Shown here one piece after another: positions 1 to 5,499 of a stretch of DNA of 5,631 nt. Origin of the DNA: Actinomycetes bacterium (GTDB taxonomy: Bacteria; Actinomycetota; Coriobacteriia; Anaerosomatales; Anaerosomataceae); contig JAJZRZ010000117.1 in assembly GCA_021850085.1 (NCBI GenBank), positions 1-5,631 on the forward strand, given 5' to 3'. The notes under the pieces were generated by a model that had not been told where the DNA came from, ran no database searches, and saw only the letters and a list, made by a program, of their open reading frames with translations. Positions within the stretch are counted from its first letter, which is position 1; each line of letters opens with the position of its first letter. Made by a program: the position numbers and the translations under genes.

Positions 1-368
1 TCGAAACGGCGGCGCTCGCCGGTAACGAGGGCGAGGACCGCGTCGGGGAGGTCGGAGGGGATGCCGAGGGTGCGGCGGGTGTCATTGCCGCTTCCCGTCG
101 GGATCAGACCGAGTGCGGGCCGGTCGCCCTCGGGCCTGCGCATGATGCCGTTCAGCACCTCGTGAAGGGTGCCATCGCCGCCCACCGCCACCACCACGTC
201 GTAGCCGTCGGCTTTCTCCGCGAGCTCGACAGCGTCATTCATGCCGGTGGTCACGGCAGTCTGGTGGGGTACCGACTGGAGGAGGCGTTCGATGACGGGC
301 ACCAGGGTTTCTGTGACACCGTGGTTGGCAGCCGGGTTCACTATCAGAAGCATGGTGGCGAGGCTCAT
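1..368 (-). CDS. Diacylglycerol kinase catalytic-domain protein (YegS/BmrU/DgkB-type lipid kinase), C-terminus cut by window edge
   Basis: This gene reads leftward and leaves the window after 122 codons, about 40% of the roughly 300 residues usual for the family. The first 122 residues show the lipid-kinase fold: LLIVNPAA at 7-14 (the strand and turn that open the DAGK catalytic domain), the nucleotide-binding motif GGDGT at 63-67 followed by LHEVLNG, and the second conserved motif PTGSGND at 90-96. Such enzymes phosphorylate diacylglycerol or a related lipid with ATP at the inner face of the membrane; the exact lipid cannot be told from this part. The ATG at 366-368 is chosen because AGGTGA lies about 5 bases upstream on the minus strand. 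A second ATG at 351-353 would start directly at MLLIVNP and is less well placed. The gene is divergent from the tRNA-Arg, 109 bp away. Confidence 0.9.
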   Translation of the reverse strand, partial: MSLATMLLIVNPAANHGVTETLVPVIERLLQSVPHQTAVTTGMNDAVELAEKADGYDVVVAVGGDGTLHEVLNGIMRRPEGDRPALGLIPTGSGNDTRRTLGIPSDLPDAVLALVTGERRRF

Positions 369-402
369 GGGCGTCACCTGTCGCGAGGAGGCGTTGTCGG
401 CA

Positions 403-408
403 AGGATA
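403..408 (-). promoter_or_regulatory. Possible -10 element for the lipid kinase gene
   Basis: Read on the minus strand, 403-408 is TATCCT, 4 of 6 to TATAAT. It would start transcription near 396 and give a leader of about 28 bases to the ATG at 368. No convincing -35 box lies 16-18 bases upstream, so this is a weak call based on position and one hexamer. Confidence 0.25.
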
Positions 409-452
409 GCGCACCAGTGTCGGACAGCGTCGCCTGGAAACGCGGTCGCGCC

Positions 453-461
453 TGTGCTAAT
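453..461 (+). promoter_or_regulatory. Possible extended -10 element for tRNA-Arg
   Basis: TGTGCTAAT at 453-461 has the TGn of an extended -10 followed by GCTAAT, 4 of 6 to TATAAT. It sits 16 bases before the mature tRNA 5' end, the right distance for a short precursor leader. CTGGAA at 434-439 is a poor -35 candidate at 16-bp spacing. The call rests mostly on position. Confidence 0.3.
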
Positions 462-477
462 GTTCACGGGCGCACCC

Positions 478-553
478 GCCCTCTTAGCTCAGGGGATAGA
501 GCGTCTGCCTCCGGAGCAGAAGGTCGCAGGTTCGAATCCTGCAGAGGGCGCCA
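478..553 (+). tRNA. tRNA-Arg (anticodon CCG)
   Basis: A complete 76-nt cloverleaf can be drawn by hand. The acceptor stem GCCCTCT (478-484) pairs fully with AGAGGGC (543-549), followed by discriminator G550 and an encoded CCA (551-553). The D stem is GCTC/GAGC (487-490/499-502). The anticodon stem TCTGC/GCAGA (504-508/516-520) encloses the 7-nt loop CTCCGGA, giving anticodon CCG at 511-513, which reads the arginine codon CGG. The T stem GCAGG/CCTGC (526-530/538-542) encloses TTCGAAT. The A in the D loop (A20-type arginine identity position) and C35 in the anticodon fit arginine identity. It stands alone and converges on the EF-G-like gene. Confidence 0.97.
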
Positions 554-565
554 ACGAAAAAGTAC

Positions 566-602
566 GGAGAGGCCGATCGCGAAGCTCGCGGTCGGCCTCT
601 CC
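566..602 (-). terminator. Intrinsic terminator of the EF-G-like gene, possibly bidirectional with tRNA-Arg
   Basis: A 16-bp stem (566-581 with 587-602, one G-T pair at 577/591) closes a 5-base loop. Read leftward it begins 19 bases after the EF-G-like stop codon and is followed, after four bases, by TTTTT (complement of 557-561), as expected of a Rho-independent terminator. Read rightward it lies 12 bases after the tRNA CCA end but is followed only by TTGTGT, a weak U tract. It probably ends EF-G-like transcription before it runs antisense into the tRNA, and may also define the tRNA 3' precursor. Confidence 0.8.
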
Positions 603-621
603 TTGTGTCGCGTCGACCGGT

Positions 622-2685
622 CTAGTGCTCCTCTGCCTTCTCCTTCTGGTACGCCTCCACGAGCTTCTTCTGGATGTCGCCGGGCACCTGTTCGTACGAC
701 TCTATCGCGAGCGAGTACGTGCCCGTCCCGCTCGTGATCGAGCGCAGGTGCGGGGAGTAGTGCACGACTTCGGCATATGGAGCCTGCGCGCGGATCACCT
801 GGACTCCCGGCTCGGGGGACTCCATGCCGAGGATCCGTCCGCGCAATGAGGAGATGTCGCCCATCACCGAACCGGCGTGCTCGTCGGGAACCTCGATGGA
901 GAGCGTCGCGATCGGCTCGAGGATGACGGGGTCGGCCTTCTCCACAGCCGCCCGGAATCCGATGCGCGCCGCAGTCTTGAACGCCATCTCGTTGCTGTCC
1001 ACCGAGTGCATCGAGCCGTCGTAGACGGCCACCTTGACGTCCTGAACCGGATAGCCGGCGATGGCTCCGTGGGTCATCGTGTCCTGCACACCCTTGTCGA
1101 TCGCCACGATGTACGGCTTGGAGATCCTACCCCCGACGATCTCGTCCATGAACTCGTAGCCCGCTCCGGGGTTGGGCTCGACGCGCAGCCAGCAGTCGGC
1201 GAACTGTCCGCTGCCCCCCGTCTGCTTCTTGTGCCGGCCCTGGGCCTGGGCCGTCCTGCGGATGGTCTCACGGTACGGGACTCGCACGTCCACCAGTTCC
1301 GCTTCGACATGGAAGCGGTCGCGCAGCCGGTTGAGCAGGGCGTCGACAGCGGCATCGCCGTAGGAGGCGATCACCGTCTGGTGGGTCTCCTTGTCGCGAT
1401 CGAGTCGAAGCGACGGCTCCTCCTCCACGATGGTCTTGAGGGCCGAACCGAGCTTGTCCTCGTCGGCCTTGGTCTTGGCGATGATGGCAACAGGGTACAG
1501 CGGCTCGGGAAGCGGCAGGGGCGCGAAGGCGACGGCACCCTTGGCCGAGAGCGTGTCGTTGGTCAGCGTGTCCTGGAGCTTCGTGAGGACGGCGATGTCA
1601 CCCGCGGGCGCGCCCTCGATGTCCACGGTCTCCTTGCCCAGCATCTTGAAGACGTGCGCCACGCGCTCCTTCTTGCCGGTGCGAGCGTTGACGAGCTCGC
1701 TGCCGGGCTTGAGCGTGCCGGAGACGACCTTGACGAAGTTGATGCGGCCGACATACGGGTCGGAGAGCGTCTTGAACACGTGAACCGCCACGTCGCCTGA
1801 GACGGAGATGGGGACGTCAGCTCCGTCGATGGTCTTGAGAGGGCCGTGAGCGGTTGGTTCGGGGAAGAACGACACGATGTCGTCCATGAGGTCTTCGACG
1901 CCCTGCAAAGTGAGCGCCGAACCCACGAAGACCGGGATGAACAATGACTGTGCGATCGCTTTGTCGAGCAGAGTCTCGAGCTCCTCCTGGGAGAGGCGCT
2001 CACCCTCGAGGTACTTCTCCATCAGCGCGTCGTCCGCCTCGGCGACGAGCTCGCACAGTTTGTCGCGGGCCGCCTCGGCAGCATCCGTGAGATCCGCCGG
2101 GATGTCGAAGACCTCCTCCGTTTCCCCTTCATGGTGATACGCCTTCATGCGGATGATGTCGACGACGCCACGGAAGCCGGCCTCCGCGCCCATCGGGAGC
2201 TGCACGGCACCGACGCGGTGGCCGAACGCCGTCTCGAGCGAGGCGACGGCGGCGTCGAAGTCGGCGTGTTCCTTGTCCATGCGATTGATGAATATGGCCT
2301 TGGCGATTCCCATCTGGGAGGCGAGCCTCCACAACTTTCGGGTCTGCACCTGGGGGCCGGCCACGGCGTCGACGACGAACAGGGCCATTTCAGCGGCCTC
2401 CATCCCGGCCACGGCATCGGCTACGAAATCAGCGTAGCCGGGAGTGTCGATGATGTTGATCTTGACGCCTTTGTGCTCGATCGGCGCGAGGGCGAGGTTG
2501 AGAGTCATCCTGCGGCGGACCTCTTCGGCCTCGTAGTCGAGGTTCGAGTGGCCGTCAGCGACGCTGCCGAGGCGTTTGGTCTGTCCTGCCATGAAGAGCA
2601 TCGCCTCGGCTAGAGAGGTCTTGCCAGCGTCTCCATGGCCCAGAAGGACGACGTTGCGGACCCTGTCCGTGCTTGGCGCTCCCAT
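622..2685 (-). CDS. Elongation factor G-like translational GTPase (EF-G2 type)
   Basis: The 687-residue product has all five EF-G domains. The GTPase domain has the P-loop GHGDAGKT (16-23), switch I RRMT (58-61) in place of RGIT, G3 DTPGY (80-84), G4 NRMD (134-137) and G5 GSAL (255-258). Domain II is about 290-375 (DPYVGRINF), III about 395-465, IV about 466-585 with the tip-loop region GSMHSVDSNEMAF (557-569), and V about 586-670 (PIATLSIEVPDEHAG, then LRSITSGTGTYS). EF-G catalyses ribosome translocation. This form matches the EF-G2/FusA2 side branch found in actinobacteria, whose role is unsettled; the mycobacterial EF-G2 is reported to bind ribosomes without ribosome-stimulated GTPase activity. 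The usual catalytic His after DTPG is Tyr84 and the NKxD Lys is Arg135, so it is probably not the main EF-G, and no rpsL/rpsG/tuf genes flank it. The ATG at 2683-2685 is set by AGGAGG 8 bases upstream. The frame stays open further upstream, but those residues do not resemble EF-G. Confidence 0.93.
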   Translation of the reverse strand: MGAPSTDRVRNVVLLGHGDAGKTSLAEAMLFMAGQTKRLGSVADGHSNLDYEAEEVRRRMTLNLALAPIEHKGVKINIIDTPGYADFVADAVAGMEAAEMALFVVDAVAGPQVQTRKLWRLASQMGIAKAIFINRMDKEHADFDAAVASLETAFGHRVGAVQLPMGAEAGFRGVVDIIRMKAYHHEGETEEVFDIPADLTDAAEAARDKLCELVAEADDALMEKYLEGERLSQEELETLLDKAIAQSLFIPVFVGSALTLQGVEDLMDDIVSFFPEPTAHGPLKTIDGADVPISVSGDVAVHVFKTLSDPYVGRINFVKVVSGTLKPGSELVNARTGKKERVAHVFKMLGKETVDIEGAPAGDIAVLTKLQDTLTNDTLSAKGAVAFAPLPLPEPLYPVAIIAKTKADEDKLGSALKTIVEEEPSLRLDRDKETHQTVIASYGDAAVDALLNRLRDRFHVEAELVDVRVPYRETIRRTAQAQGRHKKQTGGSGQFADCWLRVEPNPGAGYEFMDEIVGGRISKPYIVAIDKGVQDTMTHGAIAGYPVQDVKVAVYDGSMHSVDSNEMAFKTAARIGFRAAVEKADPVILEPIATLSIEVPDEHAGSVMGDISSLRGRILGMESPEPGVQVIRAQAPYAEVVHYSPHLRSITSGTGTYSLAIESYEQVPGDIQKKLVEAYQKEKAEEH

Positions 2686-2693
2686 GAGCATCT

Positions 2694-2699
2694 CCTCCT
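2694..2699 (-). promoter_or_regulatory. Shine-Dalgarno AGGAGG that sets the EF-G-like start
   Basis: Minus-strand AGGAGG lies 8 bases from the ATG at 2685 but only 2 bases from an in-frame ATG at 2691, so it selects 2685. This removes a long open upstream extension from the gene model. Confidence 0.75.
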
Positions 2700-2797
2700 C
2701 GCAACACGACGATGTGTCTTGCGGGTCGAGATGTCGGAGCGCGTATGCCGCGACAAGCGCGACGACGGTCCGACTTCGGCCCGGGCTCACGCGGTCT

Positions 2798-2820
2798 GCC
2801 GCCCAGGTGACGCGGGCGGC
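2798..2820 (-). other. GC-rich hairpin in the EF-G-like leader
   Basis: GCCGCCC (2798-2804) pairs perfectly with GGGCGGC (2814-2820) around a 9-base loop. If transcription of the EF-G-like gene starts near 2823, as the TATCGT hexamer suggests, this hairpin forms almost at the mRNA 5' end, where such structures can protect against decay. There is no U tract, so it is not a terminator. Its function is not known. Confidence 0.35.
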
Positions 2821-2874
2821 GTGATGCACACGATAGCACAGGCCGATGGGCGAGACGTGCTGAAGGAACCTGCG

Positions 2875-2903
2875 CTGACGCGGCGTCCGCGCATTGATAG
2901 AAT
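2875..2903 (+). promoter_or_regulatory. Sigma-70-type promoter for the isomerase-TPR operon
   Basis: CTGACG (2875-2880, 4 of 6 to TTGACA) is followed after exactly 17 bases by TAGAAT (2898-2903, 5 of 6 to TATAAT). The predicted start near 2910 gives a leader of about 48 bases to the GTG at 2958. This is the best promoter match in the window. Confidence 0.6.
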
Positions 2904-2957
2904 GAAGCGGTCGTGCCGCTCGCGTGGTGGCAGCTCGGACCGGGACGGGGAGGCTGT

Positions 2958-3626
2958 GTGGAGAGGCGCGCGAAGGTCTTCGTGCTGTGCGCAGCGGTCT
3001 TTTCGATCCTGCTCGCGGGCGGGTGTTCCGTAGGCGCTCCTGCCGAGGAGCCCGACCGGAAGTACGACAGCGCGCCGCTCGGCTCAGCGGAGCCCATCGA
3101 CGAGTCCGATTCATTGGAGGAGGAACAGATGCACGAGTCCGCCGTCCAGGTCAGCGGCACCGAGACTGCTGTCATGCAGACCTCGAAGGGCACGATCGTT
3201 CTTGAGTTCTACCCGGACGACGCACCGAACACGGTGGCGAGCTTCATCGAGCTGGCCGAGTCCGGGTTCTACGACGGCGTCAAGTTCCATCGCGTGATTC
3301 CCGGGTTCGTCGCGCAAGGCGGGGACCCGCTCACTCGCGACCTCACTCCCGATCAGGTGAAGGCTGGTGCTCCAGGCGTGGGCGCGGGTGGACCCGGATG
3401 GAACCAGAAGGCCGAATTCAGCTCGCGCCTCCACGAGACAGGCACGCTCGCGATGGCCCGTTCACAGCATCCCGACTCGGCCGGCTCGCAGTTCTACATC
3501 TGCCTGGCCCCGCAGCCTTCGCTCGACGGCCAGTACACCGTGTTTGGGCGAGTGGTCGAAGGAATGGACGCGGTCATGGCGATCGGGGTGGGCGACACCA
3601 TAGAGTCGGTCACCATCCGGCGTTAG
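2958..3626 (+). CDS. Cyclophilin-type peptidyl-prolyl cis-trans isomerase, predicted lipoprotein
   Basis: The 222-residue product opens with a lipoprotein signal: ERRAK (2-6), a hydrophobic stretch FVLCAAVFSILLA (8-20), and a lipobox-like LAGGC ending at Cys23. An acidic, probably flexible linker (about 24-70) follows, then a single cyclophilin domain (about 72-222). Diagnostic motifs are FHRVIPGFVAQGGD (110-123, with the catalytic Arg at 112 and Gln at 120), GSQFYI (176-181) and LDGQYTVFGRV (189-199). It should catalyse proline isomerisation in proteins outside the membrane. The Trp that gives human cyclophilin A its cyclosporin sensitivity is Ser188 here, as in many bacterial forms. The GTG at 2958 is chosen because GGGGAGG ends 4 bases upstream and it puts the signal peptide at the N-terminus. 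An in-frame GTG at 2913 has no SD. The TPR gene follows after 14 bases, so the two are probably co-transcribed. A second in-frame start at 3129 is possible. Confidence 0.93.
   Translation: MERRAKVFVLCAAVFSILLAGGCSVGAPAEEPDRKYDSAPLGSAEPIDESDSLEEEQMHESAVQVSGTETAVMQTSKGTIVLEFYPDDAPNTVASFIELAESGFYDGVKFHRVIPGFVAQGGDPLTRDLTPDQVKAGAPGVGAGGPGWNQKAEFSSRLHETGTLAMARSQHPDSAGSQFYICLAPQPSLDGQYTVFGRVVEGMDAVMAIGVGDTIESVTIRR
3116..3131 (+). promoter_or_regulatory. Internal SD and in-frame ATG within the cyclophilin gene
   Basis: GGAGGAGG (3116-3123) lies 5 bases before ATG 3129-3131, which is Met58 of the isomerase frame. Initiation here would give a 165-residue protein lacking the signal peptide and lipobox but keeping the whole cyclophilin domain. 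The purines also encode Glu-Glu-Glu in the acidic linker, so the SD resemblance may be chance. Confidence 0.35.
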
Positions 3627-3640
3627 AAGGGGGCGAAGCC

Positions 3641-4925
3641 TTGGAGCACACGCATCTTGAGGCTGCCGAGGCCGCATATGCGGCCGGGGATTGGACCACT
3701 GCGGCGCGAGAGTACCTAGCGGCCGCGGGGGGGGGAGATCGAAGGTGGCGGGTACGCGTTCCATCGAGCGGGCAACGCCTTGGTGAGACTCAAGCGCTTC
3801 GATGACGCGGTTTCGGTCTATGAACGCGCTTTGCGTGACTCGGCGTACGGAGAGCTGCCTACGGTGTCGGCGAACCTGGGTACCGCCAAGGCGGCCCTCG
3901 GCGATCACGGCGAGGCTGCCGAGGCGTTCCGAATCGCTCTCGCCTCGCCAGAGTACGAGGCGCGCTACAAGGCGTTGCAGGGGTTGGGCGGTGCGTGCTA
4001 TCAGCTGGGACGCATCGATGATGCAGCAGAAGCCTATCGTCAAGCGGCGCTCGACTCGGCGAACCCCGATCCCGGCAGGGCGCTCAACAACCTGGGGCTG
4101 TGCTTCATGGCCCTCGAGCGACCGGAGGACGCCGTCGAGGCCTACCGTGCCGGGGTGGACTTGGAGGGCTACAAAGGTCGGGGACGGGTGGCGGCCAACC
4201 TTGGCGTGGCCTACGCCACCCTCGGCAGGCACGAGAAGGCGATCGCGTCTTTCGAGCGAGCGAGGAACGAGTTCGGCTTCGAGCTCTCAACTTCGATGGA
4301 CGCCGCGTACCGGGCGAGCCTCGAGGCCTCGGCCAGGCCCACGGAACGCGGCGATGAGCGGCCCGACCGTGGGATCGCATCCACGCCGTCCGCTGCCCCG
4401 TTCGAGACGGCCTTCCCTACGGAGTCCGAAGACGAGCAGTCGCGCTTCTTCACGATTACCGATGAGGAGATGCGGCATGTCGACCGGGAGGCGCGACGCC
4501 GCGAACGTCTGGAACGCGAACCGAAGCGGCCGCTTTGGATGACAGTGCTGATCTGGACCGCCGTTGCGGTCGCACTCGCGGGCGGCGTCTTGGCGGGCTA
4601 TCTGTTCGGGTACGGCTATCCTACGCAGAAGATGACCGTGCATGGCGTGCTGGAGGCCTACGCTGACGGGGACGACGTCGCCACCTACTGGGTGGCCGTG
4701 CCTGCTACGGACGTGGGCAGAGCCATGTCCGCGCTGCCGCCACAATGGGAGTCATACATCGTCGGAGATGTTGAGCGCTCGGCACGCACATCCACCGTTG
4801 AGGTCACGGTGACCCTTGAGCGCGGGGGTGTCGTCACTTACGAGTTCTCGCTCGCGCGAGAGGGCGTGGGCTGGAAGGTGAACGGCGTCTCCACGTCGTT
4901 CAGTTCGATGAACGGCGGGGTCTGA
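3641..4925 (+). CDS. TPR-repeat, single-pass membrane protein, frame broken at a G9 tract
   Basis: The sequence reads as one gene if one G is removed from the nine at 3727-3735. It then encodes 427 residues from TTG 3641, which has AAGGGGG 7 bases upstream. As given, the first frame ends at 3805 and the rest is open only from about 3720, with no SD before its TTG 3780 or GTG 3783. In corrected numbering, about six tetratricopeptide repeats fill residues 6-216. Typical units are AAYAAGDWTTAAREY (11-25), GNALVRLKRFDDAVSVYERAL (44-64), LGGACYQLGRIDDAAEAY and NLGVAYATLGRHEKAI. A charged, Pro/Ser-rich linker with a basic RRRERLEREPKR stretch leads to one membrane helix (about 297-325), then about 100 exported residues resembling small NTF2-like/DUF4878-type domains (weak inference). 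TPRs are protein-binding scaffolds, here predicted cytoplasmic. The partner is unknown. Confidence 0.8.
3727..3735 (+). repeat. G9 homopolymer at the frameshift point
   Basis: Nine consecutive Gs lie in codons for the loop after the first TPR. With eight Gs the frame reads AAAGGEIEGGGYAFHRAGNA and the TPR pattern runs on unbroken. With nine, the frame leaves the TPR pattern and stops at 3805. It may be a sequencing or assembly error, a slippage-prone phase-variable tract, or a true mutation. Confidence 0.8.
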
Positions 4926-4933
4926 CCGTCCGA

Positions 4934-4959
4934 GATCTCCTCGCATGGTGCAGGGGATC
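4934..4959 (+). other. Hairpin between the TPR gene and ndk
   Basis: GATCTCCT (4934-4941) pairs with AGGGGATC (4952-4959), 8 bp with one G-T pair and a 10-base loop, starting 9 bases after the TPR stop. No U tract follows, so it is not a classical terminator. It might be an mRNA processing or stabilising element. The rest of this 102-base gap shows no strong promoter. Confidence 0.3.
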
Positions 4960-5027
4960 GGTTGCGCGACACGAAGCTTTGTTGCAGAGTGTCACGAAGT
5001 CAGCCGACCCCAAGCGAAGGAGAATGC

Positions 5028-5429
5028 GTGAGCCAGCGCACCTACTGCATGATCAAGCCCGATGCGGTCGCCCGCGGTCTCGTCGGCCGCATCGTCACCC
5101 GGTTCGAAGAGGCCGGTCTCACCATCGAGCGCCTCGAGCTCGGTTTGGTCACCCCGGAACAGGCAGCAGCGAACTACGCTGAGCATCAAGAGAAGCCATT
5201 CTACGAAGGTCTCGTTGCGTACATCACGTCTGGGCCGGTCGTGAAGTTGGTCCTTTCGGGACCCGGCGCCGTCGTCGTGGTCCGCAAACTCATGGGAGTC
5301 ACCAACCCGAAGGACGCCGCACCGGGGACGATCCGCGGCGACTTCGGCCTGACGCTCGACGCCAACATCGTGCATGGTTCTGATTCGCCCGAGAGCGCCG
5401 AACGCGAGATCGAGATCTTCTTCAGCTGA
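5028..5429 (+). CDS. ndk: Nucleoside diphosphate kinase
   Basis: The 133-residue protein is full length for the family (about 130-150). It moves the gamma phosphate of ATP to other nucleoside diphosphates through a phosphohistidine, keeping cytoplasmic NTP and dNTP pools in balance. The active site is intact: IKPDAV with Lys10, YAEHQEKPF with Tyr50 and His53, Arg86 in VVRKLMG, Thr92, TIRGDFG with Arg103, and NIVHGSDSPESA with Asn113 and the phospho-acceptor His116. These match human Lys12, Tyr52, Arg88, Thr94, Arg105, Asn115 and His118. The segment before Arg86 reads SGPGAVVVV where many homologues have EGENA. The GTG at 5028 is chosen because AAGGAG lies 5 bases upstream and the protein then starts at the usual place; an extension to 4962 has no family similarity. 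It follows the TPR gene by 102 bases in the same direction. Confidence 0.97.
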   Translation: MSQRTYCMIKPDAVARGLVGRIVTRFEEAGLTIERLELGLVTPEQAAANYAEHQEKPFYEGLVAYITSGPVVKLVLSGPGAVVVVRKLMGVTNPKDAAPGTIRGDFGLTLDANIVHGSDSPESAEREIEIFFS

Positions 5430-5499
5430 TCACAATCCCACACGTACACTCCGCAAGTGCCGGCAGCTTCCGATCGCCCGAGAGGGGACGTGAGGAAAC

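Larger units (their letters stand above)
2686..2957. other. Divergent intergenic control region
   Basis: These 272 bases separate two divergent genes. No credible gene is seen; open frames here are shadows or extensions without an SD or family similarity. The region holds the EF-G-like SD, a palindromic GC-rich stretch (CCGACTTCGG at 2770-2779 and GCCCGGGC at 2779-2786), a 7-bp hairpin at 2798-2820, a weak leftward -10 (TATCGT, complement of 2830-2835) and the rightward promoter at 2875-2903. If the leftward -10 is real, the EF-G-like mRNA has an untranslated leader of about 135-140 bases. Confidence 0.7.

Noticed and set aside
162..849. Plus-strand open frames running through the lipid kinase start, the tRNA and the terminator
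   Set aside because: They translate through a tRNA gene and a terminator and show no recognisable protein features.
877..1800. 307-codon plus-strand open frame opposite the EF-G-like gene
   Set aside because: It lies wholly antisense to a well-conserved gene, has no family similarity and arises from GC-rich codon bias.
2686..3114. N-terminal extension of the EF-G-like frame to 830 residues
   Set aside because: The added residues are Arg-rich and unlike EF-G, cross the divergent promoter and overlap the cyclophilin gene; AGGAGG places the start at 2685.
3462..4232. 256-codon minus-strand open frame across the isomerase and TPR genes
   Set aside because: It is a shadow of two genes with clear domains on the other strand, with a composition typical of antisense frames.
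4962..4990. Possible promoter TTGCGC-N17-CAGAGT before ndk
   Set aside because: Each hexamer matches the consensus at only 3 of 6 positions, which is expected by chance.
4962..5027. 22-codon N-terminal extension of ndk
   Set aside because: The ndk family starts right at the KPDAV-containing strand, and AAGGAG sits 5 bases before GTG 5028.
5421..5450. Possible promoter TTCAGC-N18-TACACT before the iron-sulfur gene
   Set aside because: The -35 is poor and overlaps the end of ndk; only the -10 is reasonable, so I did not list it as a feature.
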